Shown here piece after piece: positions 26,794 through 36,727 of a DNA stretch of 44,385 nt. Origin of the DNA: Auxenochlorella pyrenoidosa (Eukaryota > Chlorophyta > Trebouxiophyceae > Chlorellales > Chlorellaceae); contig KQ482041.1 of NCBI GenBank assembly GCA_001430745.1, positions 1,558,614 through 1,602,998 on the forward strand, read 5' to 3'. The position numbers and the translations under genes are program-made. Position 1 is the stretch's first letter. Each line of letters opens with the position of its first letter. The notes below the pieces were generated by a model. It saw only the letters and a list, made by a program, of their open reading frames with translations, did not search any database and was not told the origin of the DNA.

Positions 26794-29700
26794 CTACTTC
26801 TTCCTGCCGGCGCCAGCGCCCTTCTTCTTGCCGTCCTTGGGGCCCTCCTGCAGAAAGCCAGGGGCAGAGGGGCAGCAGCGTGTCTCGGAGCAGACTTCAT
26901 CATTGCCAGCTCCCTAGGCTTGGTGGATACCTCGCCCCTGGGACAGTACAGCATAACTCGAAGTGGCTGGCCAGCTTGCTCGATGCGGCTCCTGGAGAGA
27001 ACTCTGCCTGAACGACCCTGAACCTTGACCCTCCCCCACTCTGCCTCACCTCTGGCGGCAGGGGCTGGTGCACCCGCACCGTCCACTCCCTGAGCGCTGC
27101 CACCTCGTCGAGGCTGCAGGGTGCGAAGCCAGGCAGCAGCTGCAGGGCCAGCTCGTCTAGGGTGGGCGCCCCTTGCCGCTGCCGCCCCTGCCGCGTGCCG
27201 GCTCGCATCTCCTGCTGCACACAGGGCGCCTGCCCTGCCGCCTGCTGCGCCTGCTGCACCGCTGCGGCCACTTCGCTGACATCCTGCACGGCTGCTTCGG
27301 CCTGGATGGTGCCCAGTGCAGAGCCGCCCTCCCCGGCCTGCCAGGCTGCATTGGTTCCCGCCCCGCTGATGCCATGCGTGCCAGAGGCAGCAGCAGCAGC
27401 CTCGGCTGCCAGTTGCTGCACGAATGCCTGCAGCTGCCCGGCGCTAAGCCCCGCGCTTAGCTGGCTGAGCACGGACAGCTTCTGGCCCAGGTCAAGACCG
27501 TGGCGCTGCAGTGATGGCAAAGGCGGCGAACGGTTTAGACAAGACACACCAGGACGGGACGCATTCCCCAACCAGGGCAGCAGAGAAGCAGCCCTTGCTA
27601 GCAATACATGACCTTGGGTCCCCCGAGGCCCCCACCTGCGCAAAGCTCTGCAGCAGCAGGCGCCGAGCGCCATAGTCTGGCAGGGGCAGCTGGATGAAGC
27701 GCTGAATGAAGGTGCGCAGCGTGCGCTCATCCTTCTTCACGCAGGCCTGCAGGCGTGGACATCACTCGGGGGGGACGCACGTGGGATGCGCAGGCCATGG
27801 CCAAATTTCAGACTGCCAAGGCCAGCGCTCCTTGCCCCGCAGCACCAGCAGAGGTGACAGCGCTGTCACCTAGCAGAGATGGGCCCTGGTCCCTGCCCAC
27901 CTGGGGCTGGCTGGAGGTGCACAGCACCAGCACGCCGTCTCCGGGCTCCAGGGCAGACACCTGGATGGGGTGGAGAGGGAGCAGAGGGGGTGGGTGGGCT
28001 GTGCAGGGTGGAGAGGCACCGGCAGCACGTGCAGGGAACAGGGCTGCGGGGGCCGTGCCATGTTGTCGTCTCAACCGGTGACTCTGGGACCATGCCTCCG
28101 ACCTGCCCAGCCCCGGCCTCACCTCTGCCAGCAGCTGCTTCCTGATGCGGTTGGGCGGCTCCCCGCCGGGCCCTGCCAGCGCCCGCGCCCGCGTCCTGTC
28201 CAGCACAAACACCTGCTCCGCGCCCTCCAGCAGCACCACAGAGGGGGCCAGCGCGCGCGCCGCCTTGAACACCTGCCCGCAGGGTGGGGTAACGTGGACA
28301 GCTGGTGCTGACTTGCAGGTAGCCCCTTGGCAGCAGCAACGGTGTAGGGCTGCCGGGAGCATGGAAGAGTGCTCCGAGGAAAGTATGGGGGCCAGTGTGT
28401 CACAATACGCATGCAGCAACCAAGCTGGGCATGGGGACACCACCACGCACTTGCAGTGCCTCAACCCTTACGGCCCCATCCCAAGCCCACCATGTGCACC
28501 ATCAGGGCCGCCGCCTTGCCGGTGTACTTGCCCGCTGTGGCTGCGGGGCTCAGGTCCAGCATGGTTGCCCCGGCCTGGTGCGCCACAGCCTGGGCAAGCA
28601 GCGTCTTGCCGCTGCCTGGGGGGCCATACAGCAGCACGGTGCGCGGTGCCTGCAGCCTGCGTCGGGGAGCACAGGGGGCGAGAGGCAACTTCAAGGCAAA
28701 GTTGGCGGTGGTAATGTGCAGGTCAAATTGGCTGCACCGTGGAAAGTATGGGGGTTGGGCTGTCCTCTGTTGGGAAGTGATGGGCCAAGTCGGCTCTGCC
28801 TGTCAACTCCAAACAGTGCCTGCTGCACGCAACGCCCTGCCAGGCACCACCTCTGCCTTCCCGGCCCCAGTGGAGCTCACTTTGCCATGGCAGCATGGGC
28901 CCCCAGTGGGAGCAGGCAGGATGCCGCCACCGCCTGCCGCGCCTGCGCCAGCGAGGGCTCTGGGAACGCTTGCGGCGCCTCCGATGCCTCGCCTGGCCCT
29001 GCCTTGCTCTTCCCCTCGACCCCTGCCGGCGCCTTGGTGGCTGCCGGCGGCGGCGGTGCAGCATTGGCCTTCTTGCCGCCCGTCCTGGCCTTGGCAGCTA
29101 CAGCGCCATGGGTGGCAGAGCGCAGCCCGGGGGGCTCTGGCTCCTGCGCCAGTCGCTCCCCGCCAAGAAAGTCCTCAAGGCCGCAAGCGGCAGGCTGTCG
29201 CACCAGGCCGGCGCTGGCCAGCTCTGCAAAGATGGACTCAATGCTGCGGCCCGCCTGCGGCAGTGCAGAGTGGGCAATGCAGTGTAAGACTCTGGTTTAG
29301 TATGGCCAGGAGAGCTTGTCTTGCACTGCGCGCCAGGTTGCCGCAGGTGGGGTGACTGGGGCGCAACTATGCGCTGGTCAGGCAATGGTCAAACTGCAAA
29401 TGACTGCCAGGCGCATCGTTGTACACTCAAAACACTCCAAGCCGTGCACTGATCTATCCCTCTTCTGATTTAGTTTCCCATGTGTCGCCGGAAGACTCCA
29501 CCACCCTCGCCCTGCCCAAAGGGCAGCCCGAACTCACTGTGAGGTCCTTCCGCTTCTTCTTTGCAGGCGCCGCGCCCTCGGCCGCCCCGCCTGACTTGCC
29601 CCCCTTGCCGTCTTGCTTGCCGCCATCCTGCATGCCGCCTTTCTTGGCCTCGCCCTCCTTGCCCCCCTTCTTCTTGCCCTCTTTCTTGCCCTTCTTGCCG

Positions 29701-30503
29701 CCCTTCCTGGCCTTCTCCTTGATCGTGGCCTGCAGAGGCTGGCAGGCAGGAACGCCCTGGTGGGTGTGCATTGCACAGTTGTTTGGCCTGCGCTTGCAGC
29801 CATGGCACACCCTGCATGCAACCTGCAGGGCATCACAGTGCGATTGGCTTGCCATTGTGCACGGTCCTGTAGGGCCTGTACCAGTACAGGGCTGTGCAGC
29901 TGTGCAACTTAAAAGAGCCCCCTTCAGGCCCCCCTGCCCAGCCTGGCGCCCAAGCCCCACCTTGATGCTGGCGATGAGCCGGCGCATCTCCTCGTCGGCC
30001 TCCAGCCGCACCTCCTCAAACACAACAGGCCGCACCTGCGGGCGCAGATCAGGCAGCAGGGGATGCTCTGTGCGCCCCGTGGGCCTTCATCTTGCACAGT
30101 TTCACGATGCGGCGGCGGTACAAAGCAGTCACCAAGTGGTGCAGAGAGGTGCGCAGCAGCTGGAAAGCGTTGCAAGGGAACAGCAGTGTGCTGGCAAGCT
30201 GGGCACCGGTGAGACCCACCCACCTCTTCTGTGATCATGGCGGCATCATGGCTCTCCAGATTGAGCCTGGGTTGGGGCAGGCCCTGCAGCTCTGGCGGCA
30301 CTGCGGGGCAGGCGGGGGAGGGATGGCGGGGCTGACGAGGAGTTGCACAGGAGGGCAGCCGCTGCTGAGGCGCCAGCTGGGCACTCTCTGATAGAGCCAA
30401 GTGGCTGTGCGTGAGTACAGCAGCAGCAACGCTGCCGAGCCTCGCTGATTGAGCCTGGGCCGAGGGCGCGGGGAGGCCTCCAGCACCACACAGGTCGAGG
30501 TGG

Positions 30504-30539
<36 letters not shown>

Positions 30540-32379
30540 CACAGCTGGCAGGCAGGCCAGCAGGCTCACGGTGTGCCAGCGTGGGGTCCCCCTCCTCGTA
30601 CTCCTGCCACACATCCATGTACTGCTGCACCGCCGCCCGCAGGTCCTGCAGGAAAGCCGCGGTCATGCGCGGCCCCGGCGGCGCCGCACCCTTGCCGCCC
30701 TTGCCGCCTTTGCTTGCGGCGCTTGCCGCCTTGGCAGCGGCCGCAGCCGCAGCGGCAGCCTCTTCTGGGGTGGGCTGCGGCGGCTTTGGGTGCACAATGT
30801 CCCGAGAGCCGCCCTGCAGGTGTACGGGCGCCACAGCAGCGAGTGTTCAATGGGCACGTGCTGTGAAGGCAAGCCTGACCTGCACCTGGCAGCTCTACAG
30901 CAACTCAAAGCGCCGTGAGGAGCATGCAGGGCAAGCCGGCCCCCCACCTTGGCGGCATCCGGAAGGTCGCTGTACTGCCGGGTCTCCGGGTCCCGGCTGC
31001 TCAGGAACCAGTCGCTCAGCTGGAAGGAGGAGCATAGAAGGAGGGGTCAGATGGCAGCGTGGAGATGGTGTGCAGGACAACGACAGGCCAGGCAGGTCTC
31101 CTCATCCCCGCACTGCAGGCCTGTTGCTGTGCTGCCTTTCTCTCCGGCTGGCTACCCCGCCTACCACCCCACCCCACCCAGCGCCCCACCTTGTCACGAA
31201 TGCGCTCCTTCATGGACCAGCCCTCGCGCTGCCGCAGCCCCGCCTTGATGCTGACCATCGCTGCGCCCATCTCAGCCGCGCGCTCTGCCTGCAGCTGCTT
31301 GCGCCGCCCAGCCAGCGCCGCCAGGCGTCCCGCCAGCGCAGCGCTGGGCCCCCCATCAACAGGAGAGGCCATGCCCATGATTTCCAGCTCCTGTCGGCGC
31401 TCCACTGCCAGCCGGCGCCTCGCCAGCCAGCCACGCACGCCGGCCTGGACAACGGTGGCGGCGGCAGCAAGCACAGCCACCCTCTCAGGCTCCTCTGGTT
31501 CCGCTGCAGCGGCTGCAGCCTGCTGCACCGGCAGTTGCTGGTCCTGCTGCACTTGCTGCTGCTGCTGCTGCTGCTCTGGGCAGACGGGCTGCCCAGCGGG
31601 CGCACCCTCCGCCTGTGGGCTGGCACCATGCTGCGCTAGAGGCCCTTGCCCCATTCCTCCGCCAATGGCAGCCTGCTCGTGTGCTACATCTGCGTGCTGT
31701 GGGGCAGCATCGTGTTCCTCCTCTTGTCCTGTGCCCGGCTGCCCATCTGCGCTTGCAGCCCCGCAGCCTGCCGCTGCTGCTGCATTGACGGCTGCAGCTG
31801 CAGCAGCAGCGCGTGCTGCCAGGGCCTTGGCCCTTGCCTCCCTAAAGTAGCCCGGCACCGGCATCTCCAGCGCATCTGGCGTCAGCTGCAGCTCTGCCAG
31901 CTGCTGCCCCAGGTCGAGAACATCGCAGGCGCCGGCCAGCTCTGCCAACCAGGCGCGCAGCTCCAGCAGGCGGCCCAGGCAGGCCTCCAGCGTGGCGCGC
32001 AGCGCGGCGCGCTTCTGCGGGTGCGCCAGCCCGTCGTGTGCAGCGCACAGCTTGCGGAAGGTCTGCACGTAGCGCACGTACAGGCGCGCCCACTGCTCCA
32101 GCTTCTGCGGGCGGTGTGCACACACTTCGTGAGGAGGAATCGCTGGACAGCGATGGGGCGGCGGCGGCAAGCAGGAGGCGGGCGGGCGCTGAGGGGCGCA
32201 CCTTTGGCGCCGCAGTGCGGTCTTCCGGGTGCTCCGTGTCCAGTAGACCGACCAGCTCGGACACGCCTTCCCGCCACAGCTCCTCGTAGTGCCTGCAAGC
32301 GGAGAGAAGAGGGCTGTTGCGGACCGCGCGAGGTGGCGCCCAGCCCGCTTTCCAGGGCCCTCACTCGCCTCGCGGACAT
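26794..32379 (-). CDS. DRC11: IQ motif and AAA domain protein, DRC11/IQCA1-like (nexin-dynein regulatory complex)
   Basis: Fifteen minus-strand exons give 1015 residues: 32379-32369, 32292-32202, 32104-31190, 31019-30948, 30813-30570, 30300-30224, 30035-29961, 29729-29538, 29254-28881, 28656-28491, 28272-28123, 27960-27901, 27746-27636, 27505-27050, 26847-26794. DRC11 is a subunit of the nexin-dynein regulatory complex between ciliary outer doublets. Seen: MSARHYEELW start, one IQ motif about 250-270 (VVQAGVRGWLARRRLAVE), an Ala/Gln-rich linker, a Lys/Gly-rich block (exon 29729-29538), SIESIFAELASAGLV, Walker A GPPGSGKT (695-702), LSPAATAGKYTGK after it, and a Lys-rich end. Walker B is degenerate (VVLLEGAE, about 751-758), so ATP hydrolysis is doubtful; IQCA1-type proteins are known to be irregular here. 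The first coding exon is only 11 nt and its intron uses a GC donor. Confidence 0.85.
30502..30541. repeat. (GGCA)10 microsatellite in DRC11-like intron
   Basis: Ten perfect GGCA units, followed by a second short GGCAGGCA run. It lies in the intron between exons 30813-30570 and 30300-30224. Confidence 0.9.
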
Positions 32380-33193
32380 GCCTACAAGCGAGCGGCACGT
32401 CCGGGAGCAGCCGCCCTGCGGTCAGACCACTCAAACGTCCCTGCGGGACTTCCACTGTGCCCAGCGACGTAAACCTGCCCCAACACGCGTGACTGGATGA
32501 AAGAAATTGGAGGTAGAGGTGCCGGGCTGATCACGCGCAGCAGCCCGGTTGGAGCCGCCGTCGCAACAGCACCGCATCCTGCCCGCCGCATTTAGGACCT
32601 AGTTCAATGCTGCGCTCAGCGCAGGTCACCAGCATTCGGGGAGAATGTAGAACAACAGCTAGAATGATGCAACGAAATTGTGCCAAGTGATGGAGCAGGC
32701 TCTGCCTGCTTTGCCGCGCGCAGCCATGTTAGCTTGTGCCACCGCCCGCACAGCGTCATGTTGGCCACAATTTACTGCTGTGATGCCACTCAACCGGGAG
32801 CTGGCTACTTGCGGCGCATCTTAAATTTGACAACTTTCATCCCAAGGTGAGAAGGAATAATGTGAGCAGAAGGGGGCATTCATATCTATGTTCGCAATCC
32901 AGAGGGACAAGAAGCAAGGCAGTCCCGAAGAATGGTGCCGTCGCGGGTGGCAGAATACCAACAGGTTGGCGGGCATGCGGTAGCCAGTGTAATGAAAGGA
33001 GCGTGACACGGGGCAAGTTGACAACGCTACACGCCTTTGAGTGGATCACTAGGGCTGCGCAATCTATTCCTCGAGCTATCTCTCGACTCGCTCATGCCAT
33101 CAACGCGCACTTGGCGGCGCTTGTGTTTCTGCGGTGCAAATCAGGGCTGCAGCTGGCTGAGGCCTGCTTCAGTAGCAGGCCAATACGCGACCC
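32380..33193. other. Intergenic: DRC11-like promoter and 3' flank of the secreted-protein gene
   Basis: About 810 bases with no supported exon. The region around 32590-33060 is AT-richer than average. No repeat or TGTAA on the minus strand was seen. Confidence 0.5.
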
Positions 33194-35715
33194 TCAGCTT
33201 TCCTCCTCGCTGTTGCTGTCAGAACTGTCGTCGGTGGTGTTCTCCTCATCCTGGCCATCCTGGCCGTCCTCGCTGCCGCCGTCCTCGCTGCTGCCATCCT
33301 CGCCGGAGCCAGAGCCGTATTCGCCGGTGCCAACAGAGTTGCTGCACTGGCCGTCGCCTGCAGGGGCGCACAAGCAGAAGCAGGTTTGGATCAGCTTGCT
33401 TGCCGCTCCGGCCCCCCCCCCTGCCCCACCACCCCCACCACCCCACCCACCATCACCACCACCACGCTGCCTGCGGGGAATTGCTCTGCCTTGCCCAGTG
33501 CGCACCAATCCTGCTCAGCGGGCATCCAGCCTTACCCTCCAGGCCGGTGCACTCCATGTCAAACTCCTCGACGTCCGCCTGGAAGTCAAAAGTGCCGCAC
33601 ACGCGGTACCAGGCCGGCGCCACCAGCCAGTCCTGGGCGCGCTCTAGACCCCTGCAGGGTGCAGGGCAGGCATGCCAGGTCAGCAGGCGCAGCAGGAGGG
33701 TGAACCCAGCGGCAACGCACCATTGTGGACCATCCCCCAGGACCGCGCATGACCGCAGGAGGTGGGCCGACAGTTGAGTTGGGTTGCGGCACGCCTGGTG
33801 CCGCCTTGGTGCGCTATTGCTATGGCAGGTTGCTGGCACTCCATCCCACCAAAGCAGGACGGGAGGCTGCTCACCAGATGGAAGCTGCGGCGTGGGTCTC
33901 AATGTCCTGCACAACAGGCCGAATGGGGGCAGGGGGGGGCGGCAGCATGGGCAGCAGCTTGCGGGCCAGCGACTCTTCGCTCACCAGCACGGCTAGGATC
34001 GGGTGCAGGCCCTGCTTTGCCTGCAAGCAGGCCAGCTCACCAGCAGGTAGCCCGGGGAGCTGTAGGTCTCCTTGTTGGTGGAGCAGCACTTTTCGTTGTC
34101 AGAGGCGCAGTCCTTGTCGCGGCACACATCTGCAGGGCGGCGCGGGGGAGGCGGCGGCGGCGACCGCACGAGTGTCGGCCCCGGTAAAGGCCGGGAGGGT
34201 AGCAGGTCCAAGCCCACACCACGAGAGGGAGCACGGGCCCTCCCAACTCACCCCAAACTTCCAGGCGGCCCAGAGTTCCATCCATGTAGACCTCGACGTA
34301 GTGGTACTGCAGAGGTGCGGCGGCGGGGCGAGAGTTGGCGGGCTGGGGTGAGAAGCCAACAAGGGTCATCTGCAGGCGCACTGCATGCATGTGTTGACTG
34401 CGCCCAAGGCCTTGATGTGGGCCGCAGGCAGTCAGCTGAAAAAAAACATGTCCAGACACCGACCTTGTCAGCCTCCCACTCGCCACCATCAATCGCCACA
34501 ACGTTGCGGGCCTTGAAGAACTTGCCGCTGCAGGGTGGGATCAGGAGTGGGTGTGAGTGGAGGAGTTCATTGCAAGGTGCAGGCGACGCGTCTGCAGCTG
34601 GTAGTGTCTGCAGCATGCAGGCTGTGCATTCCTCAGCATCTTTGCTTCCCCTTCCCTCCCAGGAGTGCCCTCGGCTCCCGTCCCGCCTCCTCAGCTGCAG
34701 CCCAGACTCACGGGACGATGTACTCGCCCAAGTCGTTGGGCGCCATGGGCTTGTCACCATGGTCAGTGCCATCTGTGCTGTAGCCTGGTTAAGGGCGGAG
34801 GGTAAGGCAGCAGAAGCGGGCGCTCAATACCATGGGGTGGTGCCAGCTCAGGTGCCAGCGGATACCAAGGGATCCCAGGCACAAATGGGTGCCAGAATGT
34901 AGGGAGCAGCCCACGCCAGCGCATTTGATCCTTAAAGACTAAGCAGGACGGGTGGCGGGTTAGCGAGATCATGCCAGGGAGCCCCACTGCCCCGGTGAGC
35001 CGTGTCGTGCGATGACAGCGCAGCAGCTCTCACCTGTGGCAGTGCCAACCTGCCACTCGCCGCACTCGCTGTCTGTGTCGCTGGGGCCAGGCATGTCGCC
35101 CAGCTCGATCTTCTTCTTCTTCAGCAGGCTGCGGCCGTGCAGTCGTGCCTGCTTGGCCAGCTCTGCGACGGAGAGGGAGCCCAGGGCGCAGAGGTATGCT
35201 GGGGACCAGGCATTGAGCGGGTACAGTGGCCAGCGCAAGGAGCGGTGAATGAGGCAACAAGTGCCGGCGCATATTTTCCTTCGACAAAAAGATTAGAAAT
35301 TAGAGGTAGATATCATGTTTGAGAATTCGTGGGCAGATTTGATGCGGCAGTGGGTGGCCAGGCGAGCTGAACGCTGCAGGGGTGGCGCCGCAACCGCCTA
35401 CGGGGTGGTCCTGACCCGAAAGTCTGCATCGACTCCAGGCCCGCTTCTCTGACATCCACGCGGGATCTCCATGATTGAAAACAACGAGAAGCCCCCTCAA
35501 GCGAATGGTCTCACTGCAACGCCAGTGGGTGGTCTGGTGCCGGGTCGCAGGCATCGCTGAGCGCTGCTACCCGGCGCCAATTGGTCAAGAAACGAGGTTT
35601 TTGTACAATTGCATTCACCTGCGGATTGGGGCCTGCTGCCAGAAGCTGAGGCAGCCTCCACTGCTGCCCCCGCAGTCAGGAGGAGGAGCGAGAGCGCGAC
35701 ACCCGCCTTTATCAT
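33194..35715 (-). CDS. Secreted acidic cysteine-containing protein, family not recognised
   Basis: Nine minus-strand exons close in frame to 272 residues: 35715-35619, 35162-35034, 34784-34712, 34527-34464, 34306-34252, 34129-34041, 33906-33875, 33651-33536, 33357-33194. The N-terminus is a good signal peptide (MIKAGVALSLLLLTAGAAVEA), then a basic patch RSLLKKKK that could be a processing site. The middle holds aromatic and Cys-rich pieces: CGEWQVGTATG, YHYVEVYMDG, VCRDKDCASDNEKCC, APAWYRVCGTFDF, MECTGLEG. The last 45 or so residues are almost all Gly/Ser/Asp/Glu/Asn, ending SNSEEES. There is no membrane anchor after the signal, so secretion or an organelle lumen is inferred. The acidic tail could bind calcium. 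I do not recognise the fold or family. The 32-nt exon 33906-33875 was chosen because both sides stay in phase. Confidence 0.72.
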
Positions 35716-36182
35716 GCTGACGAGGTTAGGCGGGAGGCAGCTGAATGCTGTAAATGGCCGATCGGGGGCTTGATGACCGGTTTGGCTGACCAGACCGGTA
35801 GTGGCGGCTTTGGCGCCTCAGTCTGACACCTCAGCAGGATGGTGTGTGATTCACGAGCCTTGGGTGGCTGCACGAGTTTGGAAGATCGATACGTGGCCGG
35901 CAGTCGGTCGCAGAATGTAAAAAAGGCCCTCCCGCCACTGTCGACTTCCGCCGCTGGCAGTAAGGGTGAGGCATCCATACATTGCGTACATTCCAACTTG
36001 AATTGCAGAGAGATGATGGGCATCGGCACTAGGAGCAGGACAAAAGGCTGAAAACAAGCTAAAGATTTGTTGCCTCTAATGGGTGGGCGAGAGGGGTGGC
36101 CTGCGGGCTCAGTGGCACGTGGGGTGCACCCTTGCGCGCCGGCACCTGGCCCAGGCGAGATCGAAGCGAGATCAGGAGACGA

Positions 36183-36198
36183 GGGGGGGGGGGGGGGG
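36183..36198 (+). repeat. Poly-G run
   Basis: Sixteen consecutive G, then AGGGG. A candidate for G-quadruplex formation or a sequencing-prone homopolymer. Confidence 0.85.
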
Positions 36199-36215
36199 AG
36201 GGGGATCAAAGTGAA

Positions 36216-36322
36216 TCAAAAGGTTGATGGCTGAACCAGTTTGCATTCCTCAAAAGGCTCGGGTTCCAAAAGGGCATTCAAAAGACATCGGGTGGGCACG
36301 AATGGTGTGTGGCGTCAAAAGG
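36216..36322. repeat. TCAAAAGG box cluster
   Basis: TCAAAAGG occurs at 36216, 36250 and 36315, with variants CCAAAAGG at 36266 and TCAAAAGA at 36278, all in the same orientation within 107 bases. It lies 500-600 bases upstream of the minus-strand secreted-protein gene, where it would read CCTTTTGA, and in the 3' flank of BTA1. Confidence 0.65.
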
Positions 36323-36727
36323 TATCACAGACAGGACAGCGGCGTGGCATGGTTCAAGGGTTGAGGAGAGTCAATGTAGGAATGAAAGGAGGTGGACGGC
36401 GGCGGTCATCAGCGCGGATAAGGCAGCAACAGGTGCGACAGCGGCAGGGTGTAGCGACGCGGGCGGGATGGAAGCGGGATGTGCATAGTTCACAGGGGCG
36501 GGCCCGCCAGAACCAAAGGGGCGGGGTACAGGGAGAAGGACGAGGCGTTTGTTCTGAAACGGACAGTGCTATCGGTGGCATGCATTGTGGAGGGCAGAAG
36601 TTGCAGCAGAGGCCCTCGTGTCAGCCGCTGGAGAGCGGCAGTGCACCGTTTGCTGGCGTGGCCACGCAGGTGCCTCGCTCCAGCAGCCTCAGGCCCGGCC
36701 GGGCGGGCACCCCACTCGGTGGCTGGC

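Larger units (their letters stand above)
35716..36727. other. Intergenic: secreted-protein promoter and BTA1 3' flank
   Basis: About 1 kb without a supported exon. It holds a G16 run at 36183-36198 and a cluster of TCAAAAGG boxes at 36216-36322. Two ACCGGT sites lie near 35780-35800. Confidence 0.55.

Noticed and set aside
30449..31639. A long plus-strand open frame opposite the DRC11-like gene
   Set aside because: It is a GC-rich antisense shadow with repetitive Arg/Pro/Ala coding, and the GGCA microsatellite reads through it. No domain is visible.
31016..32455. A 479-codon uninterrupted minus-strand frame as a single-exon gene
   Set aside because: Its middle is the real DRC11-like exon 32104-31190. 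The ends read through introns into low-complexity Arg/Pro/Ser sequence, while splicing gives conserved protein.
33906..34041. A 20- or 29-nt intron after the exon ending at 34041, keeping GLHPILAVLV as coding
   Set aside because: Such introns would be too short. A normal intron of about 135 nt with a pyrimidine-rich tract ending GTTGTGCAG (acceptor before 33906) keeps the phase and gives DIETHAAASIW.
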